Positions 1 through 5,113 of a DNA stretch of 10,733 nt are shown here, piece after piece. Under the pieces are notes generated by a model. That model did no database searches and was not told the origin of the DNA. It saw only the letters and a list, made by a program, of their open reading frames with translations. Source of the DNA: a bacterium (GTDB lineage: Bacteria; Cyanobacteriota; Vampirovibrionia; Obscuribacterales; Obscuribacteraceae); assembly GCA_030431355.1 (NCBI GenBank), contig JAUIJG010000164.1:1-10733 (forward strand), in the 5' to 3' direction. The translations under genes and the position numbers were made by a program. The number at the start of each line of letters is the position of its first letter. Positions within the stretch are counted from its first letter, which is position 1.

Positions 1-169
1 TCGATTTCTCTTGCACAAGATCAGTCATATGCTCTGCTAAAGGATCAGTTGTATGTTCTGGCGCAGGATCAGATCTATGCTCTGGCAAAGGATCAGAAAT
101 ATGCTCTGCCATAGGAGCCGGGGTAGGGTTTTCTATTTGTTCTGCCAGGGGGTCTGTGGAATTGCTCAA
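1..169 (-). CDS. Repeat-rich protein, downstream frame, cut by the left edge
   Basis: This frame is open from position 208 to the left edge and continues beyond it. It encodes an acidic, low-complexity stretch with four imperfect eight-residue repeats of the type (L/A/M)(A/P)EHxxDP, each from one 24-bp DNA unit. No known domain is recognisable. The start given is a TTG at 169-167, preceded by AGGAG at 180-176 with a 6-nt spacer; an ATG at 113 has no ribosome site. The frame may not start here at all. It is one nucleotide out of phase with the frame at 198-422, and losing one 10-bp unit at 190-219 would join the two into one protein. It is therefore either a separate gene or the body of a gene whose first part is 198-422. 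Function unknown. Confidence 0.5.
   Translation of the reverse strand, partial: MSNSTDPLAEQIENPTPAPMAEHISDPLPEHRSDPAPEHTTDPLAEHMTDLVQEKS
19..114 (-). repeat. Four-copy 24-bp in-frame tandem repeat
   Basis: On the plus strand, four units begin with GATCAG at 19, 43, 67 and 91. Each contains TATG(C/T)TCTG and differs at several positions. The period is a multiple of three, so the array stays in frame and encodes the eight-residue EHxxDP-type repeat of the left-edge gene. Confidence 0.85.
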
Positions 170-189
170 AGCTTTCTCCTGGATGGTGT

Positions 190-219
190 TTTCAGTCCTA
201 ATCAGTCCTTAAAAGTCCT
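190..219. repeat. Three-copy 10-bp repeat at the site of the frame break
   Basis: AGTCCT recurs at 194, 204 and 214 on the plus strand, giving three 10-bp units; on the minus strand each reads AGGACT plus four bases. The upstream frame stops in this repeat at 200-198, and the downstream frame has its own stop at 211-209. Only a change of frame inside this interval can join them, and removing one unit does so. Confidence 0.75.
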
Positions 220-422
220 GCGTCCGCATTGGACCTGCATCTGCGTTGGACCTGCGTCCGTATTGGACCTGCATCTGCGTTGGTGTCGCGTCTGCACTGG
301 TCCTGTTCTCCTATTGCTATAGAATGGTCAATAATAGTCGTACTGTCGTTTTCATGAATTAAAGCGATCACTTTTTTGAGCCGGGAAATTGAAGTTGCAT
401 TCGGCTCAAATTCAGTATTCAT
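198..422 (-). CDS. N-terminal segment of a frame-interrupted repeat-containing gene
   Basis: This is a 74-codon frame starting at ATG 422 and ending at TAG 200-198. The first 43 or so residues (MNTEFEPNATSISRLKKVIA and on) read like ordinary soluble protein with a short amphipathic helix. The rest is encoded by a 17-bp tandem repeat, which yields a 17-residue repeat because three units make 51 bp. The stop lies inside a three-copy 10-bp repeat. Deleting one 10-bp unit gives an open frame running into the downstream frame (1-169) and off the window. No strong ribosome-binding site precedes ATG 422. I do not recognise the family. It may be a pseudogene, a gene switched by repeat-number change, or an assembly or sequencing artefact in the repeat. 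Confidence 0.45.
   Translation of the reverse strand: MNTEFEPNATSISRLKKVIALIHENDSTTIIDHSIAIGEQDQCRRDTNADAGPIRTQVQRRCRSNADAGLLRTD
214..315. repeat. 17-bp tandem repeat inside a coding region
   Basis: Units start at 214, 231, 248, 265, 282 and 299 with consensus GGACCTGC(A/G)TC(T/C)GC(G/A)TT. The central four are the best conserved, and alternate units match best, so there is also a 34-bp higher-order period. All three frames of the unit are open on the minus strand, which lets a period that is not a multiple of three remain coding. Confidence 0.85.
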
Positions 423-637
423 AGGACTTTTGATGGTGCTTGCAATAGTCTTCTAGGTTTAGTGAATCTTGATGTCAAGATGGTGCTCGGGTTTATTGCT
501 CACGGATTTAGTGTTTCCGGAATCATTGTTATTGAAATTTTTTGGATTTGTTTTGCCCTGGGGTCCTAATTTTTCCATCGGCTCAAGTTAGTGGGTAGAA
601 CGAGCGGAGAATCGGACAATTTTTGAGGGGGAGCGAG
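423..637. other. Divergent intergenic region
   Basis: This 215-bp spacer separates the minus-strand left-edge gene from the plus-strand exported-protein gene, so it should hold both promoters. It is T-rich around 525-555. I found no sigma-70-like pair with acceptable spacing on either strand and no convincing hairpin. Confidence 0.4.
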
Positions 638-1138
638 ATGAAGACTCAAGAGAGATTACTACACCTTAGCCTGATAGCAGGAATCTTAACCATTACATCG
701 GCGCCCCTGGCCCATGCCTGGCCCGATCCTAATAAAGCGTTCAAAGACGCTCAGAAAGCAGGACGTAAAGCCAGCAAACAGGCTAGCAAACAAGTTTCTA
801 AAGCAAATAAGCAAGCTAGTTCTTCGGCGAAGAAAGCCCAAAAGCAGCTAGAGAGGTCGGCGCCTAAGAAAATGCATTCTGATTTTATCGATGTGTGTAA
901 AACTCCTAGCCCGGCTGGACCTGTGCCCATTCCGTATCCCAATTCCGAGGGGGCCAAGAAGCAGGCCAATAAAGCTAAAGCTAAATTTGATAGTGCTCAA
1001 AGGAGCGCTAACGCTGCCGCCAAGAGTGCTAATACTGCTGCCAAGAATGCAAGCAAAAATGCAAATGCGGCTGCTAAAAGTGCAAACAAAGCAGCCAGGA
1101 GTCAGTATGACAGCGTCATGAAGGGCTTTCAGCAATAG
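638..1138 (+). CDS. Exported Lys/Ala-rich protein with a Tox-PAAR-like (DUF4150) motif
   Basis: The product is 166 aa. I chose ATG 638 because a GAGGGGGAG ribosome site lies just upstream; a TTG five codons earlier falls inside that site. Residues 1-27 form a Sec signal peptide ending AHA before W28. Residues 35-75 and 105-155 are rich in Lys, Ala, Asn and Ser with repeated KQASK and AAKSAN words, probably long helices. Between them, residues 85-102 read DVCKTPSPAGPVPIPYPN, which matches the signature of the DUF4150/Tox-PAAR-like family found in secretion-system spikes and polymorphic toxins. Family members usually continue with a longer conserved domain that I do not see here. The cationic flanks could bind DNA, peptidoglycan or lipopolysaccharide, but that is inference. 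It stands alone between divergent and convergent neighbours. Confidence 0.8.
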   Translation: MKTQERLLHLSLIAGILTITSAPLAHAWPDPNKAFKDAQKAGRKASKQASKQVSKANKQASSSAKKAQKQLERSAPKKMHSDFIDVCKTPSPAGPVPIPYPNSEGAKKQANKAKAKFDSAQRSANAAAKSANTAAKNASKNANAAAKSANKAARSQYDSVMKGFQQ

Positions 1139-1148
1139 AGCTATCGGT

Positions 1149-1223
1149 GCTAAAGCTATTAATGCTAAACTTTTCAGCGTTAAAACTTTCAGCGTTGAAG
1201 CTTGCAGGCACTGAAGTTTGCAC
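1149..1223. repeat. Degenerate 15-bp tandem repeat
   Basis: Five units start at 1149, 1164, 1179, 1194 and 1209, with the loose pattern G(C/T)TAAAnCTTTCAGC. The second and third units are closest to each other. It directly follows the stop of the exported-protein gene and may be old, decayed duplication. Confidence 0.6.
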
Positions 1224-1292
1224 GAATTAGGGCTTGCCTGCATGCAAGCGGAGAATTTTAGGCGCGCAATATCTTTCGATTTGGACCATCGG

Positions 1293-1322
1293 CGATAACA
1301 TGCCACTTTTGGTATGTTATCG
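1293..1322 (+). terminator. 13-bp stem-loop, possible terminator
   Basis: CGATAACATGCCA and TGGTATGTTATCG pair over 13 positions with one G-T wobble around a CTTT tetraloop. On the plus strand it is followed only by TTCAAATT, a weak U tract, and it lies 155 bp past the exported-protein stop. It could be a terminator, an RNA-stability element or a protein-binding palindrome. The structure is clear; the role is not. Confidence 0.4.
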
Positions 1323-1420
1323 TTCAAATTCTGGAATAACAACCCAAAACTTGGATGTTAGCTGCAAGTTCTTCTGAGTTGATACTTCAGGCGTTTTTTA
1401 GAGAGACGGGAATTAGTCCT

Positions 1421-1556
1421 GACCGAGATTTAAGACCGGCCGAGATTTAAGGCTGGCCGAGATTAAAAGCCGTCCGAGATTTAAGGCTGACCGAGATTTA
1501 AGACCGGCCGAAAATTAAGGCTAGCCGAGATTAAAGGCTCGCCCAAATTTATGGCT
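1421..1556. repeat. Eight-copy 17-bp intergenic tandem repeat
   Basis: Units start at 1421, 1438, 1455, 1472, 1489, 1506, 1523 and 1540, with consensus G(G/A)CCGAGATTTAAGGCT. The last unit is diverged and a partial ninth enters the 3' end of the epimerase gene. Units ending in AGACC and those ending in AGGCT are interspersed. It is a minisatellite rather than CRISPR, since no unique spacers separate the units. Confidence 0.9.
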
Positions 1557-1564
1557 CGCCAAAA

Positions 1565-2512
1565 TCATTCCTGTTTATTTTCGGACCGGGCATATGGTCC
1601 TTCAACTCCGTACATTTTGAGCTCTAGCAGAAGCGTCTTCATACTGTATAGAGGGCGATAATTCAGAACCTTTTGTGTCTCCGCAATATCCAGAACTTTA
1701 GGTTTTAAGGTGGGGTCGAGACCAGCATTCACCGCCAGATCATAGAACTGCCCGTAGTGCTTCTTGAAAGTAGAACCTGGTCCATCCGCATCCCAGGTGG
1801 CGAGATCTTCTTCCGTATACTGATAGGCACCATCCACAGTGAGAAACAGAGGGCTCCCTGCTAAGTCGTGTTCGCCTGATATCAAAAGCTCGATGCTCTT
1901 TATCACCGATTGGGCAACGTCTGAAATATGCACCGCGCCTTTTGCGAACCACCTGGCCCATTCGATGAATTCGGCGTAGACATCGGTGTTGTAAGGGGGG
2001 ATAAAGGCTCTGGGTCTCAGGGTGATGACGTTCATTTTGTGGCGATTTGCGTAGGTGGTGGCAATCTCTTCGCCGAGCACTTTGGTGTGACCATAGAGGC
2101 CGAAACGCTCGTCAATACTGGTGCTGGATATGAAGACTATGTCTTTTATTCCTGCCTCTAGGGCGCTCTGAAAAACATTGAAAGTGCCTGTGACATTCAA
2201 ATCCCAGAACTGCCAGGCGTTCTTTTCCTCGCGATGCTCATGGATACCATGCCACGCCGCTATATGAACCACCACATCTATGTCTTTGAGGGATTCTTTC
2301 AACTGCTCCCGATCTGTTATGGAGCCCTTGATGAACACAGTCTCTTCCGGTGCTTCGGGCGCGTTGTCTCCGCAGGTGGCGTTTGCCTCTCCGGGGCTCC
2401 TGAGGTCAAGAACCACCGGCGTGTGACCCATTCCAATCAGTGACCGACAGAGGTATCTGCCCAGGTCGCCAGAGCCGCCGGTTAGTAGAATTCGCTTATT
2501 GTCTGTTGCCAT
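1565..2512 (-). CDS. NAD(P)-dependent epimerase/dehydratase, extended SDR family
   Basis: The 315-aa product is close to the usual extended-SDR length. The Rossmann glycine motif TGGSGDLG is at residues 11-18, and D36 ends the second strand, which favours NAD. Further SDR marks are NVTG at 106-109, the catalytic serine region SSTS at 129-132, and YGHTK with Tyr140 and Lys144. The family acts on nucleotide sugars or similar small polyols; the C-terminal substrate-binding half does not let me name the substrate. W88-H89 and HEHREEKN at 91-98 may shape the pocket. The gene is monocistronic, with short repeat arrays on both sides (1421-1556 and 2553-2631). ATG 2512 has no clear Shine-Dalgarno. 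Cytoplasmic, as there is no signal peptide. Confidence 0.88.
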   Translation of the reverse strand: MATDNKRILLTGGSGDLGRYLCRSLIGMGHTPVVLDLRSPGEANATCGDNAPEAPEETVFIKGSITDREQLKESLKDIDVVVHIAAWHGIHEHREEKNAWQFWDLNVTGTFNVFQSALEAGIKDIVFISSTSIDERFGLYGHTKVLGEEIATTYANRHKMNVITLRPRAFIPPYNTDVYAEFIEWARWFAKGAVHISDVAQSVIKSIELLISGEHDLAGSPLFLTVDGAYQYTEEDLATWDADGPGSTFKKHYGQFYDLAVNAGLDPTLKPKVLDIAETQKVLNYRPLYSMKTLLLELKMYGVEGPYARSENKQE

Positions 2513-2552
2513 TAAAATTGTTCTTTTGATTCGCTATATTGTCGCTGTATTT

Positions 2553-2631
2553 GAGAGCCGAGAAAGAGAGCCGAGAAAGAGAGCCGAGAAAGAGAATCGC
2601 TAAATAAAGGCGCTAAATAGAGCCGCTAAAT
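2553..2631. repeat. 13-bp tandem repeat in two homogenised blocks
   Basis: Three perfect copies of GAGAGCCGAGAAA occupy 2553-2591. The same 13-bp phase continues as CGCTAAAT at 2598, 2611 and 2624. The two variants look like one array that diverged into two blocks. It lies upstream of the epimerase start and of the divergent rhodanese gene, so it could influence either promoter by spacing. Confidence 0.85.
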
Positions 2632-2726
2632 CCGAACGCCAGAGAGAAGCGTCGAATTTCACCAATGATACATCCAATTAAGTGGTAGAATCGTCAGTCT
2701 GTTTAATGTATCTGGAGACTGTCAAC

Positions 2727-3134
2727 ATGAGTACCACAGTTGCTGCTAAAGAAATATCCGCTGAAGCTTACTTTGATGCGTTCATAAAGTATGAGTGCAG
2801 CCCCCACGCACTGAAGAAGTTTGTTGATGACAAAGCCGATGTGCAGATCATCGACATGCGTAATCCTAACGCATTCAAAAAGTCGCATGTTCCCGGAGCG
2901 GTCAATGTTGAACTGCCGGATATCGATGGTTACGCCGACAAGCTCGACAAGAGCAAAAGAGTTGTTGTCTACTGTTATGATGACTATTGCTTCATCTCCG
3001 CTAGAGCTTGCTTGAAACTCTCCCAGAAGGGTTTTAATGTTCAGAAGTTGCTCGGTGGCTATGACGTCCTGGTGGAGAAGTATCCGAGCTTCGCCGAAGG
3101 CATGGCTTGTACTGACAAGGCTTCTTGCTCTTAA
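2727..3134 (+). CDS. Single-domain rhodanese-like protein
   Basis: The product is 135 aa. I chose ATG 2727 because GGAG lies at 2714-2717, nine bases upstream; GTG 2682 and ATG 2706 in the same frame lack such a site. Residues 11-34 form a helical lead-in, followed by the rhodanese fold: VQIIDMRNPNAFKKSHVPGA at 39-58, then the active-site loop YCYDDYCFISARA at 82-94. Cys83 occupies the persulfide-forming position. Cys88, five residues on, is extra to the classic loop and could form a disulfide or polysulfide with it. The C-terminus has two more cysteines, C128 and C134. Rhodaneses move sulfane sulfur from donors such as thiosulfate to acceptors such as thiols or cyanide; the donor here is unknown. 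No signal peptide, and no obvious operon partner. Confidence 0.88.
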   Translation: MSTTVAAKEISAEAYFDAFIKYECSPHALKKFVDDKADVQIIDMRNPNAFKKSHVPGAVNVELPDIDGYADKLDKSKRVVVYCYDDYCFISARACLKLSQKGFNVQKLLGGYDVLVEKYPSFAEGMACTDKASCS

Positions 3135-3198
3135 CAGTTAGAGTAAGTAGCTTGAACTGATACTAAATACAATATCTGTTGGTCACTGGAGATGGTGC

Positions 3199-3600
3199 CT
3201 AGCGAATCAGGCGCGGTGCGATTAATCCGACGAAAGTATCCGGGCCGGTGAACCACCATCCCAGGTGCGTTCCACATTTCTGGCAGGTTGCGAAGGACCA
3301 GGCGTAGCCGGGAAACCAGGAGTGCTCCATTGTTGGAGCGCCGGACCTTGCCGCTCCGGCAGCATCGCTAAAACAAAGTATATGGAATGATAGACCCGCT
3401 GGGTTTCGAAACGTGTGCTCATGGGGTTCGATGGCGAGAGCCGGGCGGGTGATGTCGTGGTCGCAGACTTTGCACCGGATAACTTTCTCCGGCTCCTCTT
3501 CTTTATGTTTTGCCGGTTTGTAATCGGAATCTTCCGCTTCCTGGGTGTCACGATTTAGAACTACATTGGTCAATGAAATTTGCTTTCCTACTTCAATCAT
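3199..3600 (-). CDS. CULT-domain (cereblon-like ligand-binding) protein
   Basis: The product is 133 aa. Residues 1-38 are a charged, probably disordered extension; 41-133 match the CULT domain, the fold that binds thalidomide in cereblon and is known in bacteria as stand-alone proteins. The zinc site is C43-x2-C46 with C106-x2-C109. The aromatic cage is W95, W101 and W115, spaced 6 and 14, exactly as the three tryptophans of human cereblon (W380, W386, W400). Other family marks are HTFRNPAG at 62-69 and CxxCxxHLGWWF at 106-117. In cereblon this pocket recognises C-terminal cyclic imides on damaged proteins; bacterial ligands are not settled. It starts 6 bp after the lipoprotein gene, so the two are surely cotranscribed. 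No signal peptide. Confidence 0.9.
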   Translation of the reverse strand: MIEVGKQISLTNVVLNRDTQEAEDSDYKPAKHKEEEPEKVIRCKVCDHDITRPALAIEPHEHTFRNPAGLSFHILCFSDAAGAARSGAPTMEHSWFPGYAWSFATCQKCGTHLGWWFTGPDTFVGLIAPRLIR

Positions 3601-3606
3601 TTGAGC

Positions 3607-4053
3607 CTAATCAGTAGGCTCGAATTCAGATTCGTCCGGCGCTACATTGCTGGTTTGTTTATAAAGCCCATTGGCATTCACATTCTGCCCGCCGAAAGCC
3701 TCCGCCGGCTGACAATCTATCTTCACCTGTTTTGGTTTGCTGAAGTCGAAGGTTAGTTCGTAACTCTCCTCTTCGTCTTTCGGTTTGTATGTCGCTTTAT
3801 TCGAAGTTACCGTGATCTTTGAGGTCGCCTGACCGATATTGACTTGTCCTGGATTCGCGCCGGTCCAACTTGCGTACAGTGCAAATTGGTATTCATTGCC
3901 CTTTATCTTGCGCAATAGCAGCTCACCCTGATTAGGACCATCTTTGCTTTTGTATATGCCGCTAAGATTGGCTGTTTGCTCAGCTGCTGTGGAGCAGCCA
4001 ACTGACAAAATGCAGATGAAGAATAGGACCAGGAGTCGTGCGGAAAGTGACAT
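3607..4053 (-). CDS. Small secreted lipoprotein of unknown function
   Basis: The product is 148 aa. Residues 1-19 are a lipoprotein signal with lipobox LSVGC and acylated Cys20. The mature part (about 128 aa) begins with a polar linker and SGIYKSKDGPNQGELLLRKI, followed by alternating strands through to about residue 130, consistent with a small beta-sandwich or lipocalin-like fold. It ends in an acidic tail. Only two other cysteine or metal-ligand candidates are present, so a metal site is unlikely. It lies 11 bp downstream of the thiamine-binding-protein gene and 6 bp upstream of the CULT gene, which makes it the middle gene of a compact operon. The lack of +2 Asp after Cys20 (S21) favours the outer membrane, if the Escherichia coli rule applies. 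Confidence 0.72.
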   Translation of the reverse strand: MSLSARLLVLFFICILSVGCSTAAEQTANLSGIYKSKDGPNQGELLLRKIKGNEYQFALYASWTGANPGQVNIGQATSKITVTSNKATYKPKDEEESYELTFDFSKPKQVKIDCQPAEAFGGQNVNANGLYKQTSNVAPDESEFEPTD

Positions 4054-4064
4054 TTTTATATCCC

Positions 4065-4352
4065 TTATAGAACGGAGTTGAGTTTGTCTTCTATCGATTG
4101 CTCTTTGTCAGTTCGTGAGCCGAGCTTGATAGTCAAAGTAATCCTTGGTGCTCCTGCCTCGTGGACAGCTTCCATGGCTTCCTTAATCGCCCTGGTCACG
4201 TCATCGTATTCGCCTTCAATAATGGTGCCATAGGGATGCAGCGTGGCATTGAGATCCGCCGCCTTCAGAACTTCATGGGCAATCTTTATGTACTTTGATA
4301 GTGAGACTCCAACTCCTATCGGAACCAAGCAGACATCTGCCATTACTTTCAT
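4065..4352 (-). CDS. MTH1187-family thiamine-binding protein (UPF0045/DUF77)
   Basis: The 95-aa length fits this family of about 100 residues. The N-terminal strand ADVCLVPIGVGVSLSKYI at 5-22, the central LHPYGTIIEGEYDDVTRAI at 39-57 and the C-terminal ITLTIKLGSRTDKE at 71-84 are all family hallmarks. Characterised relatives form ferredoxin-like oligomers, and some bind thiamine; YkoF-type proteins act with transport or salvage of hydroxymethylpyrimidine or thiamine. No transporter is visible here and no TPP riboswitch precedes it. ATG 4352 is used; ATG 4343 is possible. GAGGA lies 12 nt upstream, further than usual. It heads the set with the lipoprotein and CULT genes, 63 bp after the last immunity-like gene, so readthrough from the toxin unit is possible. 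Cytoplasmic. Confidence 0.85.
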   Translation of the reverse strand: MKVMADVCLVPIGVGVSLSKYIKIAHEVLKAADLNATLHPYGTIIEGEYDDVTRAIKEAMEAVHEAGAPRITLTIKLGSRTDKEQSIEDKLNSVL

Positions 4353-4415
4353 GTTTTTGATATATCCTCATTTCTATCTGCGGTCTTTGCTTTCAGTAAT
4401 TAGAATTCAAAAAAC

Positions 4416-4769
4416 TCACTTTTCGTTCGCTTCTTCAATTTCTATCCACTGCTCGTTTCTCCAGACTTTCTTTATAGTGCTGTTGTCGCCAGCATTCTCT
4501 AATTTGTGTTTGGTTTTTCTCTCTTCGTACTCTTCATCACCAGGCTTGAGTGTGTAATTGTTGTTTCCTCTGGCGCCCCCTTTAAGCCATCCAGTTATAT
4601 TGATATTTATCTCTCCGCTCTCCAGGAGCGTTGCCCACTCATACATAGTGCCTTCCATCTCTTTCAGCTTCTTCTGAAAGGCGGCTCCAGCTTAGTGTGT
4701 GTCATCAGGATGATTCTCATACTTCTTCAGCAACTTGGATAGTCTATCGTCGATTTCTTTGTCTGACAT
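4416..4769 (-). pseudogene. Third immunity-like paralogue, broken by an in-frame TAA
   Basis: Starting at ATG 4769, the frame reads 25 codons (MSDKEIDDRLSKLLKKYENH then PDDTH), hits TAA at 4694-4692, and continues in the same frame for 91 more codons to the stop at 4416. With the stop counted as a codon it is 117 codons, exactly the length of the intact first paralogue (5114-5467). The C-terminal patterns match: IKKVWRNEQWIEI here and INKKWSDGKWVEV there. So one nonsense change seems to have broken a full-length gene. Reinitiation at ATG 4658 or 4646 could still yield an 80-aa or 76-aa C-terminal product; GAAGG precedes 4646. It begins 18 bp after the second paralogue. Family unknown; the immunity role is inferred from position. 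Confidence 0.7.
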
Positions 4770-4787
4770 CTTAATTCTTTTACTCTC

Positions 4788-5062
4788 TCAACTAGTCAGC
4801 TTGTACTTCTTGAAATAAGAATCGCCGGGTTTGTTCAAATTGAATGACTTGCAGATATCTATGAATTCAGGATTTTTCGGCGAGACATCTTGCGTACCCA
4901 GATATGGCTGTCCACTAGCAAGTGCTCCTTTGTCAATTAGCACTATTAGACCATTATCCCGCATAGTTGCCATTTCTACTTTTATGTTAGGGTCTTCTTT
5001 ATCCATTATTTTCTGAAGTTGTTTTCCTTCTCAAGGTTTCGTAAATTGTCATCTAGGTCCAC
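4788..5062 (-). pseudogene. Second immunity-like paralogue, frameshifted and C-terminally short
   Basis: A GTG at 5062, six bases after GAGGA, opens an 18-codon frame (MDLDDNLRNLEKENNFRK) that stops at TAA 5008-5006. The stop shares its last base with ATG 5006, which opens a 72-codon frame to 4788. One extra A in the AAAA run before the stop would fuse them into a 91-residue protein. The main frame resembles the first paralogue: MRDNGLIVLI with MQDNGDIYFV, and NPEFIDICKSFNLNKPGD with NPDYSDVCKRFGLSKPGD. It ends at KKYKLTS and lacks the W-x4-W tail of its relatives. The TAATG overlap might allow coupled synthesis of the 72-aa part, so it could still be expressed. No known family recognised. 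Confidence 0.65.
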
Positions 5063-5113
5063 AAGTATTCCTCATAAATTGAAGGGTGCTGAAAAATAGA
5101 TCTCTTATAATGT

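Larger units (their letters stand above)
1139..1564. other. 426-bp gap filled by repeats and a stem-loop
   Basis: This convergent spacer between the exported-protein gene and the epimerase gene contains a degenerate 15-bp array (1149-1223), a strong stem-loop (1293-1322) and an eight-copy 17-bp array (1421-1556). Position 1232-1249 also allows a 6-bp hairpin, GCTTGC/GCAAGC. The remainder (about 1324-1420) shows no gene or clear site. A minus-strand frame across 848-1342 is judged a shadow. Confidence 0.6.

Noticed and set aside
53..322. Plus-strand 89-codon frame
   Set aside because: It is cysteine- and tryptophan-rich and runs antisense through the 24-bp and 17-bp repeats. The minus strand gives far more protein-like sequence over the same region.
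848..1342. Minus-strand 164-codon frame
   Set aside because: It lies antisense to the exported Lys/Ala-rich gene and then across the 15-bp repeat and stem-loop. Its composition reflects the antisense of those elements, and it has no ribosome site.
1421..1556. CRISPR array
   Set aside because: Units are 17 bp head to tail without unique spacers, and no cas gene is nearby.
1928..2443. Plus-strand frames opposite the epimerase gene
   Set aside because: The minus-strand frame carries the full SDR motif set, and the plus-strand products are not protein-like.
2553..2631. Plasmid-type iteron origin
   Set aside because: Repeats of 13 bp could suggest iterons, but there is no replication initiator gene or AT-rich melting region beside them.
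4353..4415. TPP riboswitch upstream of the thiamine-binding-family gene
   Set aside because: The 63-bp gap is too short, and no CUGAGA-type core of the thi box is present.
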